From Thermococcus sp. (GTDB taxonomy: Archaea > Methanobacteriota_B > Thermococci > Thermococcales > Thermococcaceae), in NCBI RefSeq assembly GCF_015523185.1, contig NZ_WAKV01000077.1:1-41969 (forward strand): a stretch of DNA of 41,969 bases. The letters run 5' to 3'. Below are positions 31,813 to 40,198 of this stretch, piece by piece (position 1 is the stretch's first letter; each line of letters starts with the position of its first letter). Under the pieces are notes generated by a model. That model worked only from the letters and a program-made list of their open reading frames with translations, had not been told where the DNA came from and did not search any database. The position numbers and the translations under genes were made by a program.

Positions 31813-33483
31813 ATGCTGAACTACAAGCGCGTAACCCCAAGGAGAATCCCCGATATAAATGAAAGAAAAGCCTACATGGTTGGAGGAGGAATAGCATCAT
31901 TAGCGGCGGCGGTTTTCCTTATAAGGGACGCCAGAATGCCTGGAAAAAACATCTACATAATCGAAAAAACTCCGGTCAACGGTGGCTGTCTTGATGGTTC
32001 TGGAGACCCTGAAAAGGGTTATTTACTCAGGGGTGGCAGGATGTTTGAAGAGCACTATGAGGCAACATGGGATTTACTCGGAAGTATTCCCTCTCTCGAC
32101 GACCCCGAGAAAACAATCCTAGATGAAGTCGTGGAGTTCAACAGGGAGTACGTTGGTTCGTCAAAATGTCGTCTCGTTGGGACCCCAGGTAAAAAGGTCG
32201 ATTTCAGCAAATACGGTTTGACTCTCAGGCACCTGAATGAGCTTAATGAACTTATATTAACCCCTGAGGAAAAACTTAGCGGTGTAACAATAGAGCAGTG
32301 GTTCTCCAAGGACTTCTTTGAGACGAACTTCTGGTACTTCTGGGCGACTATGTTTGCGTTCCAGCCCTGGCACAGCGTTGCGGAAATGAGACGTTACATG
32401 CTCCGCTTCATGCATAAGGTTCCCGGCCTGAACAGAATAGAGGGCATCCTCAGAACTCCTTACAACCAGTACGACTCAATAATACTTCCAATACAAAAAT
32501 GGCTTGAGGAAAGAGGTGTTAATTTCATAATGGGGACAAGAGTGGTTGATGTTGAGATAGAGGAGAAAAACGGAAAGAAATACGTTACAAAGCTCTACAC
32601 CAAAGGACAACACGAGGGTTCAATTGAGGTCGGAGAAAAGGATTTAGTATTCATAACCCTTGGTTCGATGGTTGACAACTCAACTTACGGCGACCTTGAC
32701 CATCCGCCCGTTCTCAACAGGGGTGAGGGCGACAGCTGGAAGCTATGGAAAAAACTCGTCGAAAAAGACCCTTCTCTGGGAAATCCAGACGTTTTCGCAG
32801 GCGACATAGACAGAACAAAGTGGGAATCCTTTACAATAACCTTCAGGGGAAACACCTTCATTAAAATGCTTGAGGAATTTACTGGTAACAGGACAGGAAC
32901 AGGTGGACTGGTTACCTTCAAGGACTCCTCCTGGCTGATGTCTATTGTAGCATTTAGACAACCTCACTTTAGAAACCAGCCCAAAGACGTTACTGTCATC
33001 TGGGGATACGGTCTTTTCGTTGATAGGGAAGGAGACTACATTAAAAAACCCATGAGTCAGGCGACTGGGAGGGAAATATTCCTCGAACTGCTTTATCACC
33101 TTGGATGGCTCGACAAAAAGGACGAGCTCATGGAGACAGTCATAAACGTCCGCACGGCCATGATGCCCTACATTACGGCCCACTTCATGCCAAGGAGACC
33201 AGGGGACAGGCCTCCCGTTATTCCGGAGAACTACGCCAACTTGGCCCTAATGGGGCAGTATGTTGAGATACCCGGAGAGTGTGTCTTCACGGTCGAGTAC
33301 TCCGTCAAATCCGCCATGATTGGTGTTTATGGCCTCTTGGACTTGGGCAGAGAGGTTCCACCGGCGTACACACCGTATCAAGAGGTTCCTGTGCTACTAA
33401 AAGCCGTTGAGACACTCGTTGATGAAGATAAAAAAGAACTGTTGAAGTACACGATGGGCCTCTACTTGGCTGGGAAGCTCTGA
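31813..33483 (+). CDS. ohyA: Oleate hydratase (myosin-cross-reactive antigen family)
   Basis: A 556-residue FAD enzyme that adds water to the cis-9 double bond of free oleic or related unsaturated fatty acids. The nucleotide-binding motif [17 protein letters not shown] begins at residue 24. Family hallmarks are [54 protein letters not shown] and [25 protein letters not shown]. No signal peptide; relatives are cytosolic or membrane-associated. The start at 31813 follows GGTGAGG. Length is slightly under the bacterial norm. Thermococcales make isoprenoid ether lipids, so the substrate must come from outside, and the gene is probably of bacterial origin. Confidence 0.93.
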   Translation: MLNYKRVTPRRIPDINERKAYMVGGGIASLAAAVFLIRDARMPGKNIYIIEKTPVNGGCLDGSGDPEKGYLLRGGRMFEEHYEATWDLLGSIPSLDDPEKTILDEVVEFNREYVGSSKCRLVGTPGKKVDFSKYGLTLRHLNELNELILTPEEKLSGVTIEQWFSKDFFETNFWYFWATMFAFQPWHSVAEMRRYMLRFMHKVPGLNRIEGILRTPYNQYDSIILPIQKWLEERGVNFIMGTRVVDVEIEEKNGKKYVTKLYTKGQHEGSIEVGEKDLVFITLGSMVDNSTYGDLDHPPVLNRGEGDSWKLWKKLVEKDPSLGNPDVFAGDIDRTKWESFTITFRGNTFIKMLEEFTGNRTGTGGLVTFKDSSWLMSIVAFRQPHFRNQPKDVTVIWGYGLFVDREGDYIKKPMSQATGREIFLELLYHLGWLDKKDELMETVINVRTAMMPYITAHFMPRRPGDRPPVIPENYANLALMGQYVEIPGECVFTVEYSVKSAMIGVYGLLDLGREVPPAYTPYQEVPVLLKAVETLVDEDKKELLKYTMGLYLAGKL

Positions 33484-33508
33484 CGTTTTATTTTTCTTAT
33501 TCTTTTAG
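33484..33508 (+). terminator. T-rich tract after oleate hydratase
   Basis: CGTTTTATTTTTCTTATTCTTTTAG follows the stop codon directly and would terminate transcription intrinsically. It overlaps the last codons of the convergent cupin gene. Confidence 0.45.
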
Positions 33509-33841
33509 CCATACGGAGTCGTCGCCGTGGTAGTTCAGCTTCACCACGAAGAGCCTGAACGGCTCATCCAGCTCGTTGATTACCCAGTGGACGGTTTTTG
33601 GCTTTACCAGAAAGATGTCGCCGGGTTTCGCGAGGTATTCCGTCTCGCCTATTCCGAGCCTCGCCTCTCCAGACATTATATAGAACAGCTCGTACTGGTG
33701 CTCGTGATAGTGCTTCTTGACCGTCTGTCCCGGCTTGACCTCGACTATCTGGGCGTAAGTGTCTTCCGGCAGCTCGCCCTCGAAGAGTGGGAGCTTCCTG
33801 TAAGTCCCCCTGTCTATGAGGTTTTTGATTTTGGCTTTCAT
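33497..33841 (-). CDS. Small cupin-domain protein
   Basis: A 114-residue single-domain cupin. The metal-binding pattern appears as KHYHEHQYELFYIMSGEARL and, in the second motif, GDIFLVKPKTVHWVIN. Such proteins bind a divalent metal and a sugar or small acid; specificity is unknown. The ATG at 33841 has no GGTG site, but CTTTTTATCC lies about 28 bases upstream, indicating a leaderless transcript. The frame is open upstream for 65 more residues of hydrophobic sequence (from 34036); I treat that as a separate remnant. Confidence 0.85.
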   Translation of the reverse strand: MKAKIKNLIDRGTYRKLPLFEGELPEDTYAQIVEVKPGQTVKKHYHEHQYELFYIMSGEARLGIGETEYLAKPGDIFLVKPKTVHWVINELDEPFRLFVVKLNYHGDDSVWLKE

Positions 33842-34131
33842 AGGTGGGGATTTGAGGCGGTAGGATAAAAAGGTTGCTAATGGCTCTGTCTGAGCTAGGG
33901 AACGTCCAAGGAGGCCACGAAGAGACAGGAAGAGAATTATTGTCCAGGGCCTGATGTTCCAGACGAAGGTTATCAGAGCCGGTCCAAGGAGGATGGATAC
34001 AGCAACTGCCATCAGGCCAGTTCTGGGGGCGCTCATTCGTTTTATAAGTACAGAAGATAAAGATAAGGAGAGATGCCGAGGACTACAAAGAACCCTATCC
34101 ACGGGTTCACTGTGGCGGATATTTGTGACAC
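33842..34131 (-). pseudogene. Possible broken small membrane protein gene
   Basis: On the minus strand a GTG at 34131 opens a frame reading SQISATVNPWIGFFVVLGISPYLYLLYL that stops at 34042. Directly after, in another frame, MSAPRTGLMAVAVSILLGPALITFVWNIRPWTIILFLS continues from 34036. Both halves look like genuine membrane helices and together would make a protein of about 90 residues with three helices. The frame break may be real decay or a sequence error. The second frame runs on into the cupin without a stop. No family is recognised. Confidence 0.4.
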
Positions 34132-34505
34132 TCGGTTTCATATTTAGCTTCCACAGCATTTTCATTCTGTTTTTCCTTCTCTTGTCGCACAAACGCAAGA
34201 AAGGCCGTTGTGAGGGCTCCGCCGACCCCCGCCAGTAGGAAGCTCTCCCACGCCGGGAACGCCATTGCTCTTGCAAAAGCCGCCATGATGAACTCCCAGA
34301 GCGTTCCAAGAAGCACCCCCGTGATAATAGAGTGTCCGGAGTTCTTTGCAAACTGAATCAGAGCAACTGGAACCCCATAAATCAGTACTGCCACAGTAGA
34401 GGCCACTGCCGCTGCAACTTGGAGGGGGTAGATGTCTTTTAGGTGAATAAAATAGCCCGCGAAGAGGAACAGCAAAACAAGTGAGTGGAATTTTGAAGCC
34501 TTCAT
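34107..34505 (-). CDS. Small hypothetical membrane protein
   Basis: A 132-residue protein with four hydrophobic segments (LVLLFLFAGYFIHL, VAAAVASTVAVLIYGVPVALI, GHSIITGVLLGTLWEFIMAAF, FLLAGVGGALTTAFLAFV) and a hydrophilic, acidic C-terminal tail. The ATG has AAAGGAGG 8 bases upstream. No family is recognised. It lies downstream of the Cys-rich membrane-anchored gene and overlaps the start of the following remnant, suggesting a small operon of membrane proteins. Confidence 0.7.
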   Translation of the reverse strand: MKASKFHSLVLLFLFAGYFIHLKDIYPLQVAAAVASTVAVLIYGVPVALIQFAKNSGHSIITGVLLGTLWEFIMAAFARAMAFPAWESFLLAGVGGALTTAFLAFVRQEKEKQNENAVEAKYETECHKYPPQ

Positions 34506-34518
34506 CTCTCTGCCTCCT

Positions 34519-34868
34519 TTAGGGGCCTGGTGTTATAGGAACACATCTCGTGCCGGTCTCTAAACAATGGTCAACACAAAGTGGACATGCAGCTGCTACA
34601 CACCCTATACAGACAGCCCTAGATTAACGTGAGAGTAGTCAACGTCCCAGAGTTTTGCCAGCTTCCAGAAGTCCCTGCTCGTTGCCAGCTTGAAGAACAC
34701 GTGAACTTTTGACCAGTTTTCCTGAACCCTGCTTACAGGCTTCACAACTGCAAACGGGTTCACGCAGCCCTTAACTTCCAGGTACTTAGGGTAGCTTACC
34801 ACGTAGGCACCGTACGCCCCGATGAGGAGCAAGACCACGAGTATGGCCAGTAACGCACGCCTCCTCAT
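34519..34868 (-). CDS. Membrane-anchored protein with Cys-rich tail, interrupted by an apparent frameshift
   Basis: The open frame from the ATG at 34868 gives 87 residues (to a TAG at 34605): an N-terminal hydrophobic anchor RALLAILVVLLLIGAYGAYVV and a soluble part. Shifting frame near 34605-34615 continues with CIGC, CPLC and two further cysteines over about 32 residues, ending at a TAA (34519-34521) that abuts the AAAGGAGG site of the next gene. I take the longer form as ancestral. The span is 350 bases, which is not a multiple of three. The ATG follows GGGGGG; TTATATAC at 34908-34916 is a likely TATA box. Function unknown. Confidence 0.5.
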
Positions 34869-35078
34869 CGACCCCCCAGTGGGTTTTGCTTATGTTATCT
34901 CCGTTCATAGTATATAACACTTTCGCTTGAAAGATGAAGAGATTGATCGGTTTTAACCTCTTAACTACTGAAGTATGTAACACCTGGGTTTTCTCATTTC
35001 GATCCACATCGAAGCCCTCAAAAGACTTTTATAGGTCGCTTTCGAGTCGTCAGCGAACATGCGTAAACGGTGGTGGCC

Positions 35079-36446
35079 ATGGAGGCACTTGAAAGGGCCC
35101 TTAAATGGGCTGAGGAAAACCTGAAGGCTGAATACATAGAGCTCCGATATGAAGACCTTAAGAAGACAACGCTCGGCCTCAAGGACGGCGTCTTCACGAG
35201 CTTTACCGGCAAACTCCACAGGGGAGTCGCGATAAGGGTTTTGGCGAATGGTGCCTGGGGCTTCGCCTCGACGAGCGACCTTTCAAATCTTGAGAAAAAG
35301 ATTGAGGAAGCCTACAAACTGGCCAGAGCGGCCGCTGAGACCAAGAAGGAGAGGATAGAGCTGGCGGAGATAAAACCAGTCGAGGACTTCGTGAAGAGCA
35401 AGATGCGCGTTAAACCTCGCGATGTGGACATCGAGGAGAAGGTTGCCCACCTCAGGGAGCTTGAGAAACTCCTGAAAGAGGACAAGGCCGTTAAGAGCGT
35501 CCAGATACGCTACGAGGATGGAGGTGGCAGAAAGCTCCTACTGACCAACGAGGGGACGAGAATAGAGTGGGACTACAACTACCTCTACCAGGGGACCTAC
35601 GTCACGGGAAAGGCCGATGGAAAGTTAGCTATGGCGAGGGACAGCATTGGAGCGGTTGACCACGGATGGGAGCTTATGACCGAGATAGAGCCGAACGAGA
35701 AAGTCAAGGAGCGCCTTCTCAGAAAGATGCACAGCCAGCTGAAGGGCGTTGCCCCAAAGCGCGGTGAGTGGCCGATTGTTGCGGGCCCGATAGTCGTTGG
35801 AATCATCGCCCACGAGGCACTCGGCCACCTCGCCGAGGCGGACTTGACGATAAACTCGCCCTTCAAGGACCTCATAGGAAAGCAGATAGCCCCCGAATAC
35901 GTAACCATGAGCGAGCGCATCGTTGAGGGAGGCTTTGGAAACGACAAGTATGACGACGAGGGTGTTCCCGTTAAGGACATCCACATAATCGAGAATGGAA
36001 TCCTTAAGGAGATAATGCTCAACCGCGAGTACGCCCACAAGTGGGGCATGGAACCCAACGGTCACGCTAGAGCCGAGAGCTACCGCTACCCGCCGATAAT
36101 CAGGATGCGCAATACTGTCTTCGAGCCCGGCGACCACTCCTTTGAGGAGCTCATCGAGGACATCAAGTTCGGCTACTACGTCGTCGACTTCAGGGGTGGG
36201 CAGGCCCAACTCAACTCAGCCTTTCAGGTCGGAATCCAGGAGGGTTATGTGATTAGAAACGGCGAGATAGCCGAGCCGATAAGGGACACCTCGATTACCG
36301 GTGTTGCCATCGAGGCCCTCAAGAAGATTTCGGCAGTTGGAAATGACTTCGGTCTTGAGGTCGGCTTCTGCGGAAAAGGACAGATTGCATTTGTAAGCTC
36401 CGGTGGTCCGCACATGAAGTTCGACGGAGGAATCCTTATTGGGTGA
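35079..36446 (+). CDS. tldD: TldD-family metalloprotease
   Basis: A 455-residue zinc protease subunit that acts as a heterodimer with TldE/PmbA, degrading unfolded or modified peptides in the cytosol. The catalytic HEALGH (HExxxH, residues 245-250) is present, followed by AEADLTINSPFKDLIGKQIAP. The C-terminal region carries FRGGQAQLNSAFQVGIQEGY and the expected GFCGKGQ. The start at 35079 follows GGTGGT. The partner gene begins 10 bases after the stop. Confidence 0.95.
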   Translation: MEALERALKWAEENLKAEYIELRYEDLKKTTLGLKDGVFTSFTGKLHRGVAIRVLANGAWGFASTSDLSNLEKKIEEAYKLARAAAETKKERIELAEIKPVEDFVKSKMRVKPRDVDIEEKVAHLRELEKLLKEDKAVKSVQIRYEDGGGRKLLLTNEGTRIEWDYNYLYQGTYVTGKADGKLAMARDSIGAVDHGWELMTEIEPNEKVKERLLRKMHSQLKGVAPKRGEWPIVAGPIVVGIIAHEALGHLAEADLTINSPFKDLIGKQIAPEYVTMSERIVEGGFGNDKYDDEGVPVKDIHIIENGILKEIMLNREYAHKWGMEPNGHARAESYRYPPIIRMRNTVFEPGDHSFEELIEDIKFGYYVVDFRGGQAQLNSAFQVGIQEGYVIRNGEIAEPIRDTSITGVAIEALKKISAVGNDFGLEVGFCGKGQIAFVSSGGPHMKFDGGILIG

Positions 36447-36456
36447 GGTGATTGCC

Positions 36457-37782
36457 ATGGAGAACCTCCTTCGTCACGCCGAGAAATTTTTTGATGAGGT
36501 CGAGATTGCCGTTTACCGCTCAAGGGAAGTTTCTGTAAACGTTGAGCTCAACGAGATTTCGATGGCATCAACAAGAAGCGGTGCTGTAACGATAATCCGC
36601 GGAATAAAGGACAAGCGCCTCGGTTTGGCCATAGTGGACAGCGATGAGCCCCAGAGGGTTAGGGAGGCCATAGAACAGGCTTCCAAGATGGCCGAGCTCA
36701 ACAGCAGGGACGAGAAGTGGGTTTCCCTTCCCGAACCCGGCAAGTATAGAGAAAAGCCAGAGCCCAACTACGAGCTTAAGGAGGCCTCTCCTGACATACT
36801 CGTCGAGAAGCTCGTTAAGGCGATTGCCCTCGCCCGCGAGAAGGACAAGAACGCTGTGGTAGCTGGAGGGGCAGGTGGAGTTTCCTGGGAGGAGAGGAGA
36901 ATACTAAACTCCCATGGTGTAGACGTTTTCCAGGAGGGAGGGGCATCTTACATGTACGTAGAACTCGTTGGACGGAAGGAAGGCGTGGTAACGCCCGGAA
37001 TCTTTGACTTTGACGCAAGGAGGGATTTAAACCTCGACGTCGAGGGAATCGTCGAGAGAGCCATTCAAAAGGTCAAGTGGGCCTACAGCGTCAAGGCTAG
37101 CAGAAACGAGGAAGTGCCCGTAATCCTCGGTCCCTGGGCGATAGCGGGCCTCTTCAGCTACGCTCTCCTTCCGGCCTTCAGCGGTGAGCGCTTAGTTAAG
37201 GAAACCACACCCCTTGTCGGAAAGGTCGGGGAGAAGATAGCGAGTGACGTTTTGACAATCTACGACGACCCGTTTCACCCTCTCTCCCTAGAGCCGGTTA
37301 TAGCAGACGGCGAAGGCGTTCCGACGAGGAAGAACGTCCTCATCGAGAACGGAACCTTCAGGAGCTTCGTATGGGACAACTACTGGGCGAAGGTTTACGG
37401 GACTGAGAGCACGGGAAACGGGAAGAGAGATTTGAGGAGTGGAGGCATAAACATCGGCTTCCACAACGTCGTCATGGAGAACGGGAAGCGCTCGCTGGAG
37501 GATTTAATAGGCGAAATCGAGCGCGGTTACCTCGTTGACGGCTTCCAGGGGGCACATTCGAGCAATCCGGACAACGGAAACTTTGCCGTGACCGCTAATC
37601 CTGCCTTCCTTATAGAAAACGGAGAAGTCGTTGGTTCCAGCGTTTTCCTCATCGCAGGAAACGTTTACGAGCTTCTCAAACAAGCGAGCGAAGTTACAAA
37701 GGAGCAGACAGTAATGCCCTTCATGAACACCATGACGACGCCCTACATAAAGTTCGAGAACGTGAAGATAGTGGGGAAGTGA
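36457..37782 (+). CDS. tldE: TldE/PmbA-family protease partner
   Basis: A 441-residue paralogue of TldD that lacks the HExxxH zinc motif (the equivalent region reads GPWAIAGLFSYALLPAFSGERL) and forms the non-catalytic half of the TldD/E heterodimer. It shows VVAGGAGGVSWEERRILNSHGVDV and the C-terminal FQGAHSSNPDNGNFAVTANPAFLIENGE. The ATG follows GAGGTGATT. Transcription appears to end in the T-rich tract at 37783-37804. Confidence 0.95.
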   Translation: MENLLRHAEKFFDEVEIAVYRSREVSVNVELNEISMASTRSGAVTIIRGIKDKRLGLAIVDSDEPQRVREAIEQASKMAELNSRDEKWVSLPEPGKYREKPEPNYELKEASPDILVEKLVKAIALAREKDKNAVVAGGAGGVSWEERRILNSHGVDVFQEGGASYMYVELVGRKEGVVTPGIFDFDARRDLNLDVEGIVERAIQKVKWAYSVKASRNEEVPVILGPWAIAGLFSYALLPAFSGERLVKETTPLVGKVGEKIASDVLTIYDDPFHPLSLEPVIADGEGVPTRKNVLIENGTFRSFVWDNYWAKVYGTESTGNGKRDLRSGGINIGFHNVVMENGKRSLEDLIGEIERGYLVDGFQGAHSSNPDNGNFAVTANPAFLIENGEVVGSSVFLIAGNVYELLKQASEVTKEQTVMPFMNTMTTPYIKFENVKIVGK

Positions 37783-37804
37783 TTTTTCCTTTTTCCCTGT
37801 TTTC
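37783..37804 (+). terminator. T-rich terminator after tldE
   Basis: TTTTTCCTTTTTCCCTGTTTTC begins right at the tldE stop and is a strong archaeal-type T-rich termination signal. Confidence 0.55.
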
Positions 37805-37830
37805 TCAACCGAACATCCCCTTTAAAGAGG

Positions 37831-37852
37831 AATGTTTTATGCAGAAAACATT
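37831..37852. repeat. 8-base perfect inverted repeat between convergent genes
   Basis: AATGTTTT and AAAACATT flank the 6 bases ATGCAG. An overlapping alternative pairing uses the upstream AACAT near 37812. It lies just beyond the 3' end of the minus-strand trm5 gene and may help to end or protect that transcript. Confidence 0.5.
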
Positions 37853-37859
37853 TCTGGAA

Positions 37860-38852
37860 TCACCCCACTCTAAAGTCGATGGCAATGTTGAACTGCCTCG
37901 GCGCGTAGGGGCGCACCTTCCTCTGGTCGAGGAACTCGACTGAAAGGCCCAGCTCTTTCGCCACTGCCATTATTTTCGCTTCATGCTCCGAAAACAGGTT
38001 CTCCTCCGGGCCAAAGCCGTAGTAGTGGATTACTCCGCCCGGTTTGACGCTCAGCAGGGCTTCTCTCAAAAAGTGGTCAGCGAACTTGGGGAGGTTCATT
38101 ATAACGCGGTCTGCCTTTATCTTTCCTGCAACCTTCCTCACGTCGCCCAAAATGGGAATCACGTTGTTTGTTTTGTTGAGGCGAACGTTCTCCTCGAGGT
38201 AGCGAACGGCCCAGGGGTTTAAGTCAACGGCGAAGACGAGCCCGGCTTTCTTCGCAAGGAGAATAGAGTAGGGACCAACACCCGCGAACATATCGAAAAC
38301 TACCTCTCCGGGCCGGGTTTTTCTGAAAATCCTCATCCTCTCGGTGGCGAGCCTTGGGGAGAAGTAAACCTTGGCCACGTCGAGCTTCAGCCTTATCCCG
38401 TTCTCGCGGTGGACTGTCTCTGTCCTTTTCTTGCCCGCAAGGTGGATGAGCTCCCTCACGCGGTATTCCCCTTCGACCTTGCTCCCCTTGGCGAATACTG
38501 CCCTTATGTGTCTGTGAACTTTCAGGATGGCTTCTCCGATGGCCCTTCCATAGGGCATCAGCTCTTCAGGGAGTTCGATTATAGTGATGTCGCCAATGAT
38601 GTCGAAGGAACTCGGGAGGAGCGGTTTGACTTCTTCGGGAACATCAACAACCTCGCGGTAGCTGTGAGGCCTCTTCTCCAGCCTTTCAAACTCTGCCTCA
38701 ATGAGCTCAAAACCATCAACAGGCTCTGTAACCGGGAAGAGGACAAACTCTCCCTTCCGTTTTATGGAGTACCCTTTTGCTAGGACACCGAGTTCGAGGA
38801 GCCTTCTTCTGGTCTTTTCGGCCTCTTTCTTGTGGACTTTTACGGCGAGCAT
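37860..38852 (-). CDS. trm5: tRNA (guanine-37-N1)-methyltransferase Trm5
   Basis: A 330-residue SAM-dependent enzyme making m1G37 next to the anticodon. SAM motif [14 protein letters not shown], the acidic [15 protein letters not shown] and the catalytic NLPK are visible in the C-terminal Rossmann domain. The N-terminal region includes the D2 domain ([18 protein letters not shown]) and the shorter D1 expected of archaeal Trm5b. No GGTG site lies before the ATG, while TTTTTAAGTAAA is about 30 bases upstream, fitting a leaderless message. Confidence 0.93.
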   Translation of the reverse strand: MLAVKVHKKEAEKTRRRLLELGVLAKGYSIKRKGEFVLFPVTEPVDGFELIEAEFERLEKRPHSYREVVDVPEEVKPLLPSSFDIIGDITIIELPEELMPYGRAIGEAILKVHRHIRAVFAKGSKVEGEYRVRELIHLAGKKRTETVHRENGIRLKLDVAKVYFSPRLATERMRIFRKTRPGEVVFDMFAGVGPYSILLAKKAGLVFAVDLNPWAVRYLEENVRLNKTNNVIPILGDVRKVAGKIKADRVIMNLPKFADHFLREALLSVKPGGVIHYYGFGPEENLFSEHEAKIMAVAKELGLSVEFLDQRKVRPYAPRQFNIAIDFRVG

Positions 38853-38890
38853 CTCCAGACGTTAGGTTGAGGTTTTTACTTAAAAAGTTT

Positions 38891-39982
38891 TCAACTAACA
38901 AACCATAGCTTTAAAGCAAGTTTGAAAACCAAGTCGATTCTTGTCCCAATTACGTATGGATACCGGGGAATTGTCTGGATTATTGGACTGAACAATATCG
39001 AAAAAATCCCCCCTACTAATATAGATAACCAAAACTTTTTAGACGATTGAATTTTTTGGGCACCATATATTGAGACAACAACTAAAAGAGGTCCCAAAAG
39101 CCATTGGTAATGATCTCCTATTGATAACATTGCCCAATAATTGCTCAAAGCTAGTTCTAAAAATGGAATTAAAATTAACACTAACCTTTCCCCTGCAAGA
39201 ATGGGGAGAAACCCTGTGGTAGTAAACATTGCTAGTATCAAAAATCCAACAAATTTCCATAAAATTTCCCCATTGTATCTTGAAGAGAATCTAAAAACCG
39301 AAAAATGGGGAATTACAACAAACACACTCAAGGCAATCCATAAAATGCCGATAAGGGAATACAAAATTGCCCATCTAAGCTTCTTTGAGCCCTTGTTAGT
39401 AGTTACCATCATAAGTCCAAGTGATAATGGAAACAAACCTGCATCTTCTCTCGCAAGGAGAACTATGAGAGACGAGAAAAATGCCTTTTTGTAGTCCCCT
39501 TTTTCGAGATAATACATGGTCAAAGTAATGAACGGAACTGCAAGCGATACAGCGTGAAAATCAAAACGAATAATACCCAGAATAAAGGGACTAAACATAT
39601 ACAGAAGCATTATAGAAAATGCTTTTCGCTCATCTCTCAATAGTTCTTCTGCTAACTTAAAGATAGGTATAGCCCCCACAGTAATGGCTAAAGTCTGGGT
39701 TATTACTAGAAGATCAATAGAAGGCCAGAATTTGTAGAATAGCAAAAGGAAAAAGAGAATCGGAGAATTGTGTATACCAAAATGGCTAGTTTTTTCAATT
39801 GAGTTATAGAAAAATCCTGTTCCCCTCAAGACTGAAGAGAAACTTTCATTAAAAATAAGTAAATCCGTGGGCTTTATCTGATACAGTAACATTATGTGTG
39901 CCCTAAAAATAGCATACATACTCATTACAACGAAATATACAACCAAAACTACAGGAACAAACTTATGTTCTACTTTGCTCAT
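38891..39982 (-). CDS. DUF2079-type multi-pass membrane protein
   Basis: A 363-residue membrane protein with about nine hydrophobic segments. LLIFNESFSSVLRGTGFFYNS...HFGIHNSPILFFLLLFY and LLAREDAGLFPLSLG are typical of DUF2079, a group related to GT-C glycosyltransferases, so a lipid-linked sugar transfer role is possible. It ends soon after the last hydrophobic segment (LALKLWFVS), shorter than many family members, which may mean truncation. Base composition is strikingly A/T-rich compared with neighbours, and it sits next to tRNA-Glu, both signs of lateral acquisition. The ATG follows GGGAGGG. Confidence 0.78.
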   Translation of the reverse strand: MSKVEHKFVPVVLVVYFVVMSMYAIFRAHIMLLYQIKPTDLLIFNESFSSVLRGTGFFYNSIEKTSHFGIHNSPILFFLLLFYKFWPSIDLLVITQTLAITVGAIPIFKLAEELLRDERKAFSIMLLYMFSPFILGIIRFDFHAVSLAVPFITLTMYYLEKGDYKKAFFSSLIVLLAREDAGLFPLSLGLMMVTTNKGSKKLRWAILYSLIGILWIALSVFVVIPHFSVFRFSSRYNGEILWKFVGFLILAMFTTTGFLPILAGERLVLILIPFLELALSNYWAMLSIGDHYQWLLGPLLVVVSIYGAQKIQSSKKFWLSILVGGIFSILFSPIIQTIPRYPYVIGTRIDLVFKLALKLWFVS

Positions 39983-40038
39983 GTTCCCTCCCTTGTAACA
40001 GACTTAATGGAATCAATATTAGAACGAACTTAGAATTA

Positions 40039-40116
40039 TGGTGCCCCGGCCGGGATTTGAACCCGGGGCGCGGGCTCGAAAGGCCCGCATGTTTGACCGG
40101 GCTACACCACCGGGGC
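40039..40116 (-). tRNA. tRNA-Glu (UUC)
   Basis: On the minus strand a full cloverleaf can be drawn: acceptor GCCCCGG/CCGGGGC, a D arm, an anticodon stem CGGGC/GCCCG enclosing loop CTTTCGA with anticodon TTC, and a T arm with GGTTCAAATCC. Discriminator base A is followed by an encoded CCA (40039-40041). No intron is present. AGATTTTTAAAG centred about 28 bases upstream (near 40144) is its TATA box. Confidence 0.95.
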
Positions 40117-40137
40117 TCGATATTAGGGAAGGAGGAG

Positions 40138-40178
40138 GCTTTAAAAATCTTTCGTCTCTCTGAGCAAACTTTTTAACT
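40138..40178. promoter_or_regulatory. Divergent promoters of tRNA-Glu and the Trm10-like gene
   Basis: Two TATA-like elements face opposite ways in the 82-base gap: AGATTTTTAAAGCC (40138-40150, minus strand, for the tRNA) and ACTTTTTAACT (40168-40178, plus strand), about 26 bases before the ATG at 40199. Both distances are near the ideal archaeal spacing. Confidence 0.6.
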
Positions 40179-40198
40179 ACTCTCCCAAGGGTCAACCG

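Noticed and set aside
35597-36209. Long minus-strand frames opposite tldD
   Set aside because: tldD is certain from its catalytic motif and partner gene; the antisense frames are by-products of codon bias.
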